From NCBI RefSeq assembly GCF_035594035.1, contig NZ_CP141588.1, positions 496,001 to 560,000 of the forward strand: a DNA stretch of 64,000 bases, given 5' to 3'. The notes beneath the pieces are model-generated. The model did not search any database, was not told the DNA's origin, and saw only the letters and a program-made list of their open reading frames with translations. The DNA comes from Sphingomonas sp. LY54 (GTDB taxonomy: Bacteria; Pseudomonadota; Alphaproteobacteria; Sphingomonadales; Sphingomonadaceae). Both the position numbers and the translations under genes were made by a program. This document shows positions 39,781 through 48,592 of the stretch, piece by piece (the first letter of the stretch is position 1; every line of letters starts with the position of its first letter).

Positions 39781-40881
39781 ATGGGTTTTCGTTGCGGTAT
39801 CGTCGGCCTTCCCAACGTGGGCAAGTCCACCCTGTTCAACGCGCTGACCGAGACCGCGGCGGCGCAGGCGGCCAATTATCCCTTCTGCACGATCGAGCCC
39901 AATGTCGGCCGCGTCGCCGTGCCCGATCCGCGCCTGCACAAGCTCGCCGAGACCGCCAAGTCCGCCAACATCATCGAGACGCAGCTCGAATTCGTCGACA
40001 TTGCCGGTCTGGTGCGCGGCGCCTCCAAGGGCGAGGGGCTCGGCAACCAGTTCCTCGCCAACATCCGCGAGGTCGACGCGATCGTCCACGTGCTGCGCTG
40101 CTTCGAGGAAGGCGACGTCACCCATGTCGAGGGCCGGGTCGATCCGATCGCCGACGCCGAGACCGTCGAGACCGAGCTGATGCTCGCCGACCTCGACAGC
40201 CTCGAGAAGCGCGTGCCCGCCCTCGCCAAGAAGGCGCAGCAGGGCGACAAGGAAGCCAAGGTCCAGGCCAGCGTGCTCGGCAAGGCGCTCGAATTGCTGC
40301 GCGACTCCAAGCCGGCCCGCCTCACCCAGCCCGCCGACGAGGAAGAGACCCGCGCGCTCGCGCAGGCGCAACTGCTCACCAGCAAGCCGATCCTCTACGT
40401 CTGCAACGTCGACGAGGGCGATGCCGCCAACGGCAACGCCCACAGCGCGCGCGTGTTCGAAAAGGCGGCGGCCGAGGGCGCCAAGGCGGTGATCATCTCG
40501 GCCGCGATCGAGGCCGAAATCGCGACCATGCCGTCCGAGGAGCGCACCGAATTCCTGAAGGATCTCGGCCTCGAGGAAACCGGCCTCAGCCGCATCATCC
40601 GCGCCGGCTACGAGCTGCTCGATCTCATCACCTTCTTCACGGTCGGGCCCAAGGAAGCGCGCGCCTGGACGGTGGAAAAGGGCTCGAAGGCCCCCCAGGC
40701 CGCCGGCGCGATCCATTCCGACTTCGAGCGCGGCTTCATCCGTGCCGAGACGATCGCGTTCGACGATTACGTCACTCATGGCGGCGAGAGCGGCGCCCGC
40801 GACGCCGGCAAGCTCCGTTCCGAGGGCAAGGACTATGTCACCAAGGACGGCGACGTGATGCTGTTCCGCTTCAACGTCTGA
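39781..40881 (+). CDS. ychF: Redox-regulated ATPase/GTPase YchF
   Basis: YchF is an Obg-related P-loop NTPase that prefers ATP and associates with ribosomes. The 366-residue protein has G1 [14 protein letters not shown], followed by [19 protein letters not shown]3 [20 protein letters not shown], and the non-canonical G4 CNVDE. The C-terminal TGS domain includes [18 protein letters not shown] and the conserved ending [26 protein letters not shown] ribosome-binding site precedes the ATG. Confidence 0.98.
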   Translation: MGFRCGIVGLPNVGKSTLFNALTETAAAQAANYPFCTIEPNVGRVAVPDPRLHKLAETAKSANIIETQLEFVDIAGLVRGASKGEGLGNQFLANIREVDAIVHVLRCFEEGDVTHVEGRVDPIADAETVETELMLADLDSLEKRVPALAKKAQQGDKEAKVQASVLGKALELLRDSKPARLTQPADEEETRALAQAQLLTSKPILYVCNVDEGDAANGNAHSARVFEKAAAEGAKAVIISAAIEAEIATMPSEERTEFLKDLGLEETGLSRIIRAGYELLDLITFFTVGPKEARAWTVEKGSKAPQAAGAIHSDFERGFIRAETIAFDDYVTHGGESGARDAGKLRSEGKDYVTKDGDVMLFRFNV

Positions 40882-40909
40882 TCGTCGGCGGGCGTCGGCG
40901 CGCGATCGC

Positions 40910-41028
40910 AAGCGGGATTCCCGCGTTCGCGGGAATGACGGGATGGTGGGTCGGTGCTAGAACGCCAGGCGTAGCCGATGCCCTGCGCTTCCTCCTTCGT
41001 CATTCCCGCGCACGCGGGAATCCCGCTT
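40910..41028. repeat. Inverted pair of GGGATTCCCGC palindromes upstream of the GIY-YIG gene (family A)
   Basis: The left unit (40910-40942) reads AGCGGGATTCCCGCGTTCGC and so on. The right unit (40998-41028) is its near-exact reverse complement. They are separated by about 55 bp of unrelated sequence. The same family occurs inside mutL, just downstream of this gene, and at 41510. Confidence 0.88.
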
Positions 41029-41033
41029 CCTTC

Positions 41034-41327
41034 GTGAAAGGCGGCTGGGTCTACATGATGGCCGACCGCTATCGCGGAACCATCTACACCGGCGTCACCG
41101 CCGATATCGCCCGTCGCGCATTCCAGCATCGTGAAGGCTCGGGCTCCCATTTCACTCGCAACTACAGTCTCCACCGCCTCGTACACGCCGAATTCTACGA
41201 GACGATCGACGAAGCCATCGCCCGCGAGAAAGCCATCAAGAAATGGCGCCGCGCCTGGAAAATCGATCTGATCGAGAAGGCCAATCCCGACTGGAGGGAC
41301 CTCTTCGACCATGTCCTCATGGTCTGA
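41034..41327 (+). CDS. Small GIY-YIG endonuclease-like protein
   Basis: The 97-residue protein is a single GIY-YIG domain of the short UvrC-N-like type. It has WVYMMADRYRGTIYTGVTAD (the two half-motifs), ARRAFQHREG with the conserved Arg and His, EFYETIDEAIAREKAIKKW containing the metal-binding Glu, and a C-terminal NPDWRDLFDHVL. The start is probably GTG 41034, six bases after a palindromic repeat. There is no clear ribosome-binding site, so the start is uncertain. Inverted family A repeats bracket it on both sides. Confidence 0.85.
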   Translation: MKGGWVYMMADRYRGTIYTGVTADIARRAFQHREGSGSHFTRNYSLHRLVHAEFYETIDEAIAREKAIKKWRRAWKIDLIEKANPDWRDLFDHVLMV

Positions 41328-41329
41328 AG

Positions 41330-41415
41330 AAGCGGGATTCCCGCTTTCGCGGGAAGGACGGCCCCGGCTTGCGCCACTTCCTTCGTCATTCCCGCGTACG
41401 CGGGAATCCCGCTTC
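41330..41415. repeat. Inverted pair of GGGATTCCCGC palindromes downstream of the GIY-YIG gene (family A)
   Basis: The left unit (41330-41361) reads AAGCGGGATTCCCGCTTTCG and so on. The right unit (41384-41415) is its reverse complement. The left unit begins three bases after the nuclease stop codon. Confidence 0.88.
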
Positions 41416-41435
41416 TGCGCCGAACGGCGGCCTTA

Positions 41436-41500
41436 AGGATCGATTTGATCGAACGTGCCGATCTCGACTGGAATGATCGCTCCGACCATGGGATCACGGG
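41436..41500 (+). pseudogene. Decayed 3' fragment of a second GIY-YIG gene
   Basis: Frame ATC at 41439 translates to IDLIERADLDWNDRSDHGIT. This matches the end of the intact nuclease (IDLIEKANPDWRDLFDHVLM) in position and in most residues. No start or GIY-YIG core is present, and the fragment sits between two family A repeats. I read it as the remnant of a duplicated or replaced copy. Confidence 0.7.
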
Positions 41501-41509
41501 CCGAACAGC

Positions 41510-41540
41510 AGCGGGATTCCCGCCTGCGCGGGAATAACGG
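41510..41540. repeat. Single GGGATTCCCGC palindrome (family A)
   Basis: One unit, AGCGGGATTCCCGCCTGCGC continuing to GGGAATAACGG, lies directly before the ribosome-binding region of the MaoC-like gene. Confidence 0.85.
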
Positions 41541-41551
41541 AGACGGACGGA

Positions 41552-41998
41552 ATGAAATATCTCGAGGATCTTGAAATCGGCCAGAAAGCCGCGTTCGGGC
41601 GCTACGCGGTGACGCGCGAGGAAGTGCTGGAATTCGCGCGCAAATATGATCCGCAGCCCTTCCACCTCTCCGACGAGGCCGCGGCGCAGACCCATTTCGG
41701 GCGGGTGGCGGCGAGCGGCTGGCACACCTGCGCGATGACGATGGCGATGCTGGTCGAGCATCTCGGCGCGGACCCGCAGGCGGGCCTCGGCTCGCCCGGC
41801 GTCGACGAATTGCGCTGGCTGAAGCCGGTCTATCCGGGCGACACGTTGCGCGCCGAGAGCGAGATCGTCGAGGTCACGCCCTCGCGCAGCAAGCCCGATC
41901 TCGGCTCGTTCCGCTCGAACGTCACCGTGTTCAACCAGGACGACCTGCCGGTGCTGCGCTTCACCTCGATCGTGCTGATGCGCCGCCGACCGGCCTGA
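41552..41998 (+). CDS. MaoC-family (R)-hydratase-like protein
   Basis: The 148-residue protein is a hot-dog-fold MaoC dehydratase. The catalytic dyad region is FARKYDPQPFHLSDEAAAQT, with the Asp and His of the hydratase 2 motif. FGRVAASGWHTCAM and ELRWLKPVYPGDTLRAESEI follow. It probably hydrates an enoyl-CoA or handles a related acyl thioester. A family A repeat lies immediately upstream. Confidence 0.88.
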   Translation: MKYLEDLEIGQKAAFGRYAVTREEVLEFARKYDPQPFHLSDEAAAQTHFGRVAASGWHTCAMTMAMLVEHLGADPQAGLGSPGVDELRWLKPVYPGDTLRAESEIVEVTPSRSKPDLGSFRSNVTVFNQDDLPVLRFTSIVLMRRRPA

Positions 41999-42001
41999 CC
42001 C

Positions 42002-42649
42002 TCAATCGCGGATGTCGCGCCGGTTCTCGCGGCGCAGCGCGCGATTGTCCTGCCTGAATTCCCGACGGAATTCGCGCCGGTCCCCGCGCCGGTCCTGACG
42101 GAACTGGTCGCGCGTGACCTCGCCGCGCCGGAGCGCGCCGCGGTCGTCGCGCCGTTCCTGGCGGAAGGCGCGATTGTCCATCCGGCGGTCCTGGCGGAAG
42201 GCGCGCCGGTTGTCGCGCAGTTCGCCGCGGTCCTCGCGCCATTCGTTGCGGTCGCGCCGCCATTCGCCGCGGTCGTCACGGTCCCAGCGCCGGTCGCCCC
42301 AGCGCCGCCCGTCCCCGCGGCGGTCGCCGCGGAAGCCGTCCCAGCGGTCGCGGAAGTCGCCGCGCCATGCGTGGCGCCGGCCTTCCCAATGGCGGCGGTG
42401 ATTGTCGTTCCAGCGGTGGCGGGAGCCGAACCGGTCGTAGATGAAGAAGCCCGTGCCCGGATAATAGAAATTGTCGTACCAGCCCCAATAAGGCGAGCCG
42501 TAGCCGCCCGCATAATAGGGATCGTAATAGCCGGCGCTGCTGTAGCCGACCGAGAGGCCGCCATAGCCGTAGCCGTCCTCGTAGCAGGCGCTGAGGCCCA
42601 ACGTTGCGGCGGCGGCGAGAACGATAGTGCGGAGACGGGAAACGATCAT
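42002..42649 (-). CDS. Arg/Asp-rich repetitive lipoprotein
   Basis: The 215-residue protein has a lipoprotein signal (lipobox LSAC near residue 21). A Gly/Tyr-rich segment follows (YSSAGYYDPYYAGGYGSPYW, about residues 35-65). The last 130 residues are built almost entirely of short R/D/W/E repeats such as WRRDRNEWREDRGELRDNRR and RQDRR. The extreme charge pattern suggests binding to nucleic acid, polyanions or cell-wall polymer, but this is inference. It is flanked by the MaoC gene (convergent) and by apt. Confidence 0.75.
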   Translation of the reverse strand: MIVSRLRTIVLAAAATLGLSACYEDGYGYGGLSVGYSSAGYYDPYYAGGYGSPYWGWYDNFYYPGTGFFIYDRFGSRHRWNDNHRRHWEGRRHAWRGDFRDRWDGFRGDRRGDGRRWGDRRWDRDDRGEWRRDRNEWREDRGELRDNRRAFRQDRRMDNRAFRQERRDDRGALRRGEVTRDQFRQDRRGDRREFRREFRQDNRALRRENRRDIRD

Positions 42650-42782
42650 GCGAACCTCCCGAACATGCGATGCGACCCGAGAGTCCGCCTCGCGCGGTGA
42701 ACGACCGATGAATGGTTAACCCGCTGAAAACGAAAGCGCCTCGGCAAAGTTCCTGAGACGTAACGACGCGCATTGGCGGCGC

Positions 42783-43322
42783 TCAATCGCCCTTGAACGA
42801 TACCAGGGAATGGACGGGAAAGCCCTCGCCGCGCAGCCGCTCGGCGCCACCCAGATTGGGCAGGTCGATGACGAAGCTGGCGCCGGTCACCGAGGCCCCT
42901 GCCCGCCGCAGCAGCCGCGTCGCCGCCAGCGCGCTGCCGCCGGTCGCGATCAGGTCGTCGACCAGCAGCACCTGCGCCCCGGGCGTGCACGCATCGACAT
43001 GCATGGCGAGACGGTCGCTGCCATATTCGAGCGCATAATCCTCGGCGATGGTCGCGCCGGGCAGCTTGCCGTCCTTGCGGATCAGCAGCAGGCCGGCGCC
43101 GAGCCGCTGCGCCAGAGCGGCGCCGATGACGAAGCCGCGCGCCTCGACCCCGGCGACGAGATCGGGCTTGGCCTCGATCCGGGAGGCGAGCCGCTCGATC
43201 GCCGCGGCGAAGCCGGCCGGGTCGAGCAGCAACGTGGTGATGTCGCGAAACTGGACGCCCGGCTTGGGGAAATCGGGAATCGTCCGGATCAGCGCCTTGA
43301 GGTCGTCATGCTCCTGGATCAT
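42783..43322 (-). CDS. apt: Adenine phosphoribosyltransferase
   Basis: Apt salvages adenine to AMP using PRPP. The 179-residue protein has the family N-terminus (IRTIPDFPKPGVQFRDITTL), GVEARGFVIGAALA, and the PRPP loop VLLVDDLIATGGSALA. ATG 43322 is preceded by TTGGAGACGCAAAGC; the GGAG supports this start over a TTG at 43337. The gene begins just after the terminator of the pet operon. Confidence 0.95.
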   Translation of the reverse strand: MIQEHDDLKALIRTIPDFPKPGVQFRDITTLLLDPAGFAAAIERLASRIEAKPDLVAGVEARGFVIGAALAQRLGAGLLLIRKDGKLPGATIAEDYALEYGSDRLAMHVDACTPGAQVLLVDDLIATGGSALAATRLLRRAGASVTGASFVIDLPNLGGAERLRGEGFPVHSLVSFKGD

Positions 43323-43340
43323 GCTTTGCGTCTCCAAGCA

Positions 43341-43376
43341 AAAGGGGCGCCGCGGATCGTGCCGCGGCGCCCCTTC
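43341..43376 (-). terminator. Intrinsic terminator of the petABC operon
   Basis: GGGGCGCCGCGG (43344-43355) pairs perfectly with CCGCGGCGCCCC (43362-43373) around a six-base loop. On the minus strand the stem is followed by TTTTGC. It lies between the petC stop and the apt start and would end transcription coming from petC. Confidence 0.85.
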
Positions 43377-43405
43377 TATCGTTCAGCCCTGCGGCCGATC
43401 CGCGA

Positions 43406-44239
43406 TCAATGCTTCTTGTCGGCCCAGATGTTCCGGTACGACAGATAGGCAAGCGCCGTGGCGAAGATCAGGAAGATCAGCACGGCGAGGCCGGTACGGT
43501 GGCGGGCCTCCAGCTTCGGCTCGGCCGTCCAGACGAGGAAGGCGGAGACGTCCTGCGACATCTGGTCGATGCTCGACTTGGTGCCGTCGGCATAGGTGAC
43601 CTGGCCGTCGGCCGCGATCGGCGGCGGCATCGCGATGTTGAGGTTCGCGAAATAGGGGTTGTAGTGCAGGCCCGTGCCCGGCTGGTTTTCCTTCGGCAGG
43701 TCGGCCGGCGGGTTCTGGTAGCCGACCAGCAGCGAGCGGATGTACGGGGCACCGCCCTCGCGCGCCTTGGTGATCAGCGAGAGATCGGGCGGCAGCGCGT
43801 TGTTGTTCGCGGCGCGGGCGGCGGTCTCGTTGGAATAGGGCTCCGGGAAGCGGTCCGCCGCGGTCGCCTTGCGGGTAGTCGCCTCGCCGGTGTCCGGATT
43901 GATCGAGGGAACCTCGATCGCCCACTGGTTGGCGATCGCCTTCACCTCGGCCTCGTTATAGCCGAGGTCCTCGAGGTTGCGGAACGCCACCTGGTTGAGG
44001 CCGTGGCAGGCGGCGCAGACTTCCTTGTAGACTTGGAAGCCGCGCTGCAGCTGCTGGCGGTCGAACTTGCCGAGCGGGCCGTCGCTGGCCAGCCTGAGCG
44101 GTTCGGGCTCCTTGTGGAAGCGGTGCTCGACCGTCTCCGTCTTGCCCTCGGCGATGAAGGCGCTCGCACCGGTGATCAGCGAGATCAGCAGGACGAGGAT
44201 GAAGCCTGCACCTGCGAGCGCGGCAATGAAACGTACCAT
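43406..44239 (-). CDS. petC: Cytochrome c1 of the bc1 complex
   Basis: Cytochrome c1 carries electrons from the Rieske protein to cytochrome c. The 277-residue protein has an N-terminal signal/membrane segment and the haem c motif CAACH at residues 75-79. It also has the conserved NLEDLGYNEAEVKAIA, and the axial Met region is in NIAMPPPIAADGQVTY. One C-terminal transmembrane anchor (TGLAVLIFLIFATALAYLSY) is present. It is the last gene of petABC and is followed by a strong hairpin. Confidence 0.97.
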   Translation of the reverse strand: MVRFIAALAGAGFILVLLISLITGASAFIAEGKTETVEHRFHKEPEPLRLASDGPLGKFDRQQLQRGFQVYKEVCAACHGLNQVAFRNLEDLGYNEAEVKAIANQWAIEVPSINPDTGEATTRKATAADRFPEPYSNETAARAANNNALPPDLSLITKAREGGAPYIRSLLVGYQNPPADLPKENQPGTGLHYNPYFANLNIAMPPPIAADGQVTYADGTKSSIDQMSQDVSAFLVWTAEPKLEARHRTGLAVLIFLIFATALAYLSYRNIWADKKH

Positions 44240-44254
44240 GACTCGTCTAACCCC

Positions 44255-45556
44255 TTATTCGGCCGGCGCGACGCGGGCGTCGACACCGATTGGCGCAGCT
44301 TCAGCCTTCTCGCCGTGCAGCACGCTTTCCGAGATGGAATTGGGCAGCGGCAGCGGACGCTCGAGCTTGGAGACGAGCGGAAGGATGATGAGGAAGTGCG
44401 CGAAATAGTAGATGGTCGCGATCTGCGAGATCATCACATAGGGCTCTTCCGCCGGGGCGCCGCCGCAATAGCCGAGCACCAGCACGTCCGCCACGAGGAT
44501 CCAGAAGAACATCTTGAACTTCGGGCGGTAGCTGCCCGAGCGGACCGGCGAGCGGTCGAGCCAGGGCAGGAAGAACAGCAGGATGATCGACGCGAACATC
44601 GCGATCACGCCCCACAGCTTAGCCGGCAGGATGAAATCGACGGTGAAGGCGCGCAGGATCGCGTAGAACGGCCAGAAATACCATTCGGGGACGATGTGCG
44701 CCGGCGTCGAGAGCGGGTTGGCCGGGATGTAGTTGTCGGCATGGCCCAGCGCGTTCGGCAGGAAGAACAGAACGATCGCGAAGGCGATGAGGAACAGGCC
44801 CAGTCCGAAGCCGTCCTTGGCGGTGTAATAGGGGTGGAAGGGCACCGTGTCCTGCGGCGACTTGACGTCGACGCCGGTCGGGTTGCCCGAGCCCGGAATG
44901 TGCAGCGCCCAGATGTGCAGGATGATGACGCCTGCGATCACGAACGGCAGCAGATAGTGGAGCGAGAAGAAGCGGTTCAGCGCGGCATTGTCCGGGACGT
45001 AGCCGCCGAGCAGCCAGGTCTGGATCGGCTCGCCGACCAGCGGGATCGCCGCGAACAGGCCGGTGATGACCTGCGCGCCCCAGTAGCTCATCTGGCCCCA
45101 GGGAAGGACGTAGCCCATGAAGGCGGTCGCCATCATCAGCAGGAAGATGACCAGGCCAAGCAGCCACACCATCTCGCGCGGCGCCTTGTAGGAGCCGTAA
45201 TAGAGACCGCGGAAGATGTGGATGTAGGTGACGATGAAGAAGAAGCTCGCGCCGTTGGCATGGGCATAGCGCAGCAGCCAGCCCTGGTTGACGTTGCGCA
45301 TGATGTGCTCGACCGAGTCGAACGCGATCGCACCGTTGGCGGCATAATGCATCGCCAGGATGATGCCGGTGATGATCTGGATCGTCAGCGCGACGCCGGC
45401 GAGGACGCCGAAATTCCAGAAATGGTTGAGGTTGCGCGGCACCGGATAGCCGGCGCCGACCGCGTTGAACACCAGCCGCGGCAGCGGCAGGCGGTCGTCC
45501 ACCCAGCGCATGAACGGCGACTTGGGATTATATTGTTCCGCCCAGGGAAAGCTCAT
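44255..45556 (-). CDS. petB: Cytochrome b of the bc1 complex
   Basis: Cytochrome b holds the two b-type haems and the quinone sites. The 433-residue protein has about eight transmembrane helices. The Qo-site motif is PEW within [19 protein letters not shown], and the haem-ligand regions include [39 protein letters not shown] and [15 protein letters not shown]. The gene lies between petA and petC, with 11-15 bp spacers. Confidence 0.98.
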   Translation of the reverse strand: MSFPWAEQYNPKSPFMRWVDDRLPLPRLVFNAVGAGYPVPRNLNHFWNFGVLAGVALTIQIITGIILAMHYAANGAIAFDSVEHIMRNVNQGWLLRYAHANGASFFFIVTYIHIFRGLYYGSYKAPREMVWLLGLVIFLLMMATAFMGYVLPWGQMSYWGAQVITGLFAAIPLVGEPIQTWLLGGYVPDNAALNRFFSLHYLLPFVIAGVIILHIWALHIPGSGNPTGVDVKSPQDTVPFHPYYTAKDGFGLGLFLIAFAIVLFFLPNALGHADNYIPANPLSTPAHIVPEWYFWPFYAILRAFTVDFILPAKLWGVIAMFASIILLFFLPWLDRSPVRSGSYRPKFKMFFWILVADVLVLGYCGGAPAEEPYVMISQIATIYYFAHFLIILPLVSKLERPLPLPNSISESVLHGEKAEAAPIGVDARVAPAE

Positions 45557-45567
45557 CTGTTCTTACC

Positions 45568-46134
45568 TCAGCCGATGCGGATGACAGTGTCGGACGCGAA
45601 TTCATATTCGGGCACGACGAGGTTGGTTGGCGCCGGACCCTTACGGATGCGCGCGGCGGTGTCGTAGTGCGAACCGTGGCAGGGGCAGAAATAGCCGCCA
45701 TATTCGCCGCGATTCTCGCCCTCGGCGGCGCCCAGCGGGACGCAGCCGAGATGGGTGCAGACGCCCATCGTGACCAGCCAGTTCTGCTTGCCTTCCTTGG
45801 TGCGCTCGGCGAGCGTCTGGGGATCGCGCAGATCGGCGGCCGGCACCGCGTTGGCGGCGGCGATTTCCTGCGGGGTCAGGTTGCGGACGAAGACCGGCTG
45901 CTTGCGCCAGCTGGTCTTGATCGCCTGGCCCGGTTCGATCGCCGAAATGTCGAGCTCGGTCTGGGCCAGCGCGAGCACGTCGGCCGACGGGTTCATCTGG
46001 TTCACCAGCGGATAGACCACAGCGACCGCGCCGACGCCGGCGAAGCTCACTGCTGCGATATTGATGAAATCGCGGCGGCGGACGCCCTCGGGCGAGCCGC
46101 CAACCGTATCATCGGGATGTTCAACCGTCGCCAT
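45568..46134 (-). CDS. petA: Ubiquinol-cytochrome c reductase iron-sulfur (Rieske) subunit
   Basis: The Rieske subunit takes electrons from ubiquinol in the bc1 complex. The two cluster motifs are CTHLGC (Cys126, His128 and Cys131 in the chosen numbering) and CPCHGSH (Cys150, Cys152 and His153). A twin-arginine-type N-terminus (RRRDFINIAAVS) precedes the single transmembrane segment. ATG 46134 follows GAAGGGTGATA and gives 188 residues. It is the first gene of petABC. Confidence 0.97.
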   Translation of the reverse strand: MATVEHPDDTVGGSPEGVRRRDFINIAAVSFAGVGAVAVVYPLVNQMNPSADVLALAQTELDISAIEPGQAIKTSWRKQPVFVRNLTPQEIAAANAVPAADLRDPQTLAERTKEGKQNWLVTMGVCTHLGCVPLGAAEGENRGEYGGYFCPCHGSHYDTAARIRKGPAPTNLVVPEYEFASDTVIRIG

Positions 46135-46334
46135 TATCACCCTTCAGCGATTCAAACCGGATGTGCAAAAAGCCGCCAGGGCCGGTGGGACCGGGCCGCG
46201 GCGACCGACTTACACGCCGCGAAGGGACCCCCTTATGCGGCTTCGGGGGCCTGATAGACGCCTGAACGCCGCTTTGCCAACAGCGATTTTGCCGCCGGTA
46301 TGACACGCTCCGGCGCTTTCGCTATGCGGAAACC

Positions 46335-46778
46335 ATGCGGATCGCTTTGTATCAACCCGACCAGGCCGGCAATGTCGGCACGATATTGCGGTTAGCCGCA
46401 TGTTTCGGCACGCCGCTCGACATTGTCGAGCCGTGCGGATTCCCCTATTCGGACCGGGCCTTGAAGCGCGCCGGCATGGACTATGCCGAAATCGCCAACG
46501 TCACCCGCCACGCCGACTGGACCGACTTCGCGGCGCGCCTGCCCGGCCGGCTCGTCCTGTTCACCACGCAAGGCGCCGTCCCCCTGCCCCAGGCCCACTT
46601 CGAACCCGGCGACACCTTGCTCTTCGGCTCCGAAAGCCACGGCGCCCCGGGCGACGTGCACGCGCGGGCGGACGCGCGGGTCCGCATCCCCCAGGTGGAA
46701 GGCACCCGCTCGCTCAACATCGCCGTGGCGGCGGGCATCGGCTTGGCCGAGGCGCTCAGGCAGACGGCGTGGGCGTGA
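46335..46778 (+). CDS. trmL: tRNA (cytidine(34)-2'-O)-methyltransferase TrmL
   Basis: TrmL methylates the wobble ribose of tRNA-Leu isoacceptors. The 147-residue protein is a minimal SPOUT enzyme with RIALYQPDQAGNVGTILRLA, LFGSESHGAPGDVHARAD and the knot end RIPQVEGTRSLNIAVAAGI. It is divergent from petA across about 200 bp, which should hold both promoters. Confidence 0.94.
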   Translation: MRIALYQPDQAGNVGTILRLAACFGTPLDIVEPCGFPYSDRALKRAGMDYAEIANVTRHADWTDFAARLPGRLVLFTTQGAVPLPQAHFEPGDTLLFGSESHGAPGDVHARADARVRIPQVEGTRSLNIAVAAGIGLAEALRQTAWA

Positions 46779-46917
46779 GGGCTGGACACGAGCCAAATCG
46801 GGCAATGTGCGACTACCCGCCGGTTTACTAAAAGCTGTGCGTATCCATCCGCCGCGCCAACGTCCGGTTTCGACCCGAAGCAGGCAACCAACCGAACGTG
46901 CGTTAGCCGTGGGGCGA

Positions 46918-47487
46918 TCAAGCGGCCAGCACACGGCCCAAGAGAAGAGCACCGATGATTGCGGGGACCACCAGCAAACCTGAGATGGATAAGCCGAATA
47001 AGAGAGTAGCTGGATTGATCGCACCGCGCCTTCGGATAGCGCTCAGCAACACTGCACCCGACGGGAGGACCACCGCGGCGGACGTGACCACGCCCGGTGT
47101 ATAATAACCGAAAAACGACGTTTGAGCGATGTGGCCGAAGCCGTGCAGGAAGAACGCGCCGGTGCAGAGCACGAAGGCCCAAGTAGCGAGCTTCGAGAGA
47201 TTGGTCTGATTTGCCCAGATAGTGACGCCGACGAATATCGTCAGGATTACTCCCATCGCCGCCAGAGTGCCGAGTGACGAGGAATATACGTCAACAACAA
47301 GCTGCGCTGGAATATCCCCAGCACGGCTGCGTAAATCGGCAGCATGTTGTTCGAGCCAGCGCCTGCCTGTGATGAACTCTTCAGCATCGTGTACAACGAA
47401 GGCCAGTGGCAACAGCCACAGGGTGCTTAGGGGGCCTCGCCTGGGCCATTCCTGCTCGGGGTTGGGGTTAGCTGGGGGCTGCATCAT
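46918..47487 (-). CDS. HXXEE-domain membrane protein
   Basis: The 189-residue protein has five or so transmembrane segments and the motif VHDAEEF near residue 33, which is the HXXEE signature of this uncharacterised family. A second histidine-rich stretch (FFLHGFGHIAQ) follows, and the two together could bind a metal. The codon use has more A and T than the genes to the left. It is the first gene of the accessory region, and the C-terminus ends in a transmembrane helix. Confidence 0.75.
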   Translation of the reverse strand: MMQPPANPNPEQEWPRRGPLSTLWLLPLAFVVHDAEEFITGRRWLEQHAADLRSRAGDIPAQLVVDVYSSSLGTLAAMGVILTIFVGVTIWANQTNLSKLATWAFVLCTGAFFLHGFGHIAQTSFFGYYTPGVVTSAAVVLPSGAVLLSAIRRRGAINPATLLFGLSISGLLVVPAIIGALLLGRVLAA

Positions 47488-47545
47488 CCAACCCTTGGTT
47501 TCTGACGAAGCCCGATATTACCGCTCTTTGCCGTCCCCCGGCAAA

Positions 47546-47829
47546 CGTCCGCTCTCCACCTTAGCGGACGCCCAACATGAAATCTGGGTCTGGACGACGG
47601 AGATGTCCGCATGGGTGGAAAGCGGACCGGCAGCTTTCGGATGCCAGGCGGCACAAGCTGCCATACGGTCAGGAATAGGCCTAACGGCTGCAAACGACCC
47701 AAATCGGCCGTAGAAGGTCGTTCGCCCGATGCCCGAAAGCAGCCGATCGTTCATGCCGAGCGCGAATGGCTGCAAACGACCCCATGCGGGCATTGAGAGA
47801 GCGGTGTGTCGAGCTTATCGAAGGCGGGT
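47546..47829. repeat. Intergenic stretch with family E repeats (GTCCGC...GCGGAC)
   Basis: Imperfect palindromes CGTCCGCTCTCCACCTTAGC (47546 onward) and ATGTCCGCATGGGTGGAAAG (47603 onward) occur here. The decamer GGCTGCAAAC appears at about 47686 and again at about 47766, each time before a GACCC. No gene is supported in this stretch. Confidence 0.7.
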
Positions 47830-48510
47830 ATGTTTACGAACGCCGCGTCGCTCAATATGCAAGATCACGGTGCAGAACGCGTGCCAGGTGCAGTGACCGG
47901 CGCCTTAGCAGCACTGCATGCCACTCTAGCCCACCTTCCGGCAGATCACGCTGGCATCCGCATCCGGCGGGTTGCAGGGTTGGCTTACTTGCTCGGCCCG
48001 CATGGTCCGATCGGAAAGATTGCCACACGCTCTCTTGGCCTGAGCAGCCGACCGGTGCGCGCTGTCCTGTTCGACAAAACCGAGCGCACCAATTGGTCTC
48101 TTGCTTGGCATCAGGATCGAACGATCTGCGTCGAGCAGCGCGTGGAGGTGGACGGCTTCGGGCCGTGGACGATGAAGGACGGGATGCAGCACGTCGCCCC
48201 GCCCTTCGATCTTTTATCCCGAATGGTGACGTTGCGCGTTCACTTGGACGACGTTCCGGCCATCAACGCACCCCTGCTGATCGCGCCCGGCTCACACAAG
48301 CATGGTCGCGTCGCGGTGGGCGCAATTGATGACGTGGTGCGCCAGTGCGGCACCTATGCCTGCCTAGCAGATGCCGGCGACGTATGGGCGTATTCGACGC
48401 CGATCCTCCACGCATCTGAAGCCGCCGCCACACCTGCGCGCCGCCGTGTCTTACATGTCGATTACGCGGCGGAGGAACTGCCGGGCGGATTAGCTTGGCT
48501 CGGCGTCTGA
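47830..48510 (+). CDS. Phytanoyl-CoA dioxygenase (PhyH)-like Fe(II)/2-oxoglutarate oxygenase
   Basis: The 226-residue protein has the layout of the PhyH family. The iron ligands are likely His and Asp in LAWHQDRTI and the distal His in STPILHASE, followed by the 2-oxoglutarate Arg region ARRRVLHVDY. The segment LDDVPAINAPLLIAPGSHKH is typical of the fold. ATG 47830 with GAAGG upstream is preferred to a GTG at 47806. The substrate cannot be inferred, and the gene has no operon partner. Confidence 0.78.
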   Translation: MFTNAASLNMQDHGAERVPGAVTGALAALHATLAHLPADHAGIRIRRVAGLAYLLGPHGPIGKIATRSLGLSSRPVRAVLFDKTERTNWSLAWHQDRTICVEQRVEVDGFGPWTMKDGMQHVAPPFDLLSRMVTLRVHLDDVPAINAPLLIAPGSHKHGRVAVGAIDDVVRQCGTYACLADAGDVWAYSTPILHASEAAATPARRRVLHVDYAAEELPGGLAWLGV

Positions 48511-48592
48511 CGTCCGCTTTCCCACCCTTAGCGGACGCTCGGCGCGGAGTCTGTGCCTAGGCAATGTCGGCAAAGGGGTGGAAAGCGGACGC
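48511..48592. repeat. Family E repeat pair
   Basis: CGTCCGCTTTCCCACCCTTA (48511 onward, followed by GCGGACGC) and an inverted GGGGTGGAAAGCGGACGC (about 48575-48592) form a pair. The second unit ends at the stop codon of the following minus-strand gene. Confidence 0.75.

Noticed and set aside
43409..45667. A 752-codon plus-strand frame
   Set aside because: It is antisense to petC and petB, whose haem motifs and lengths are unambiguous.
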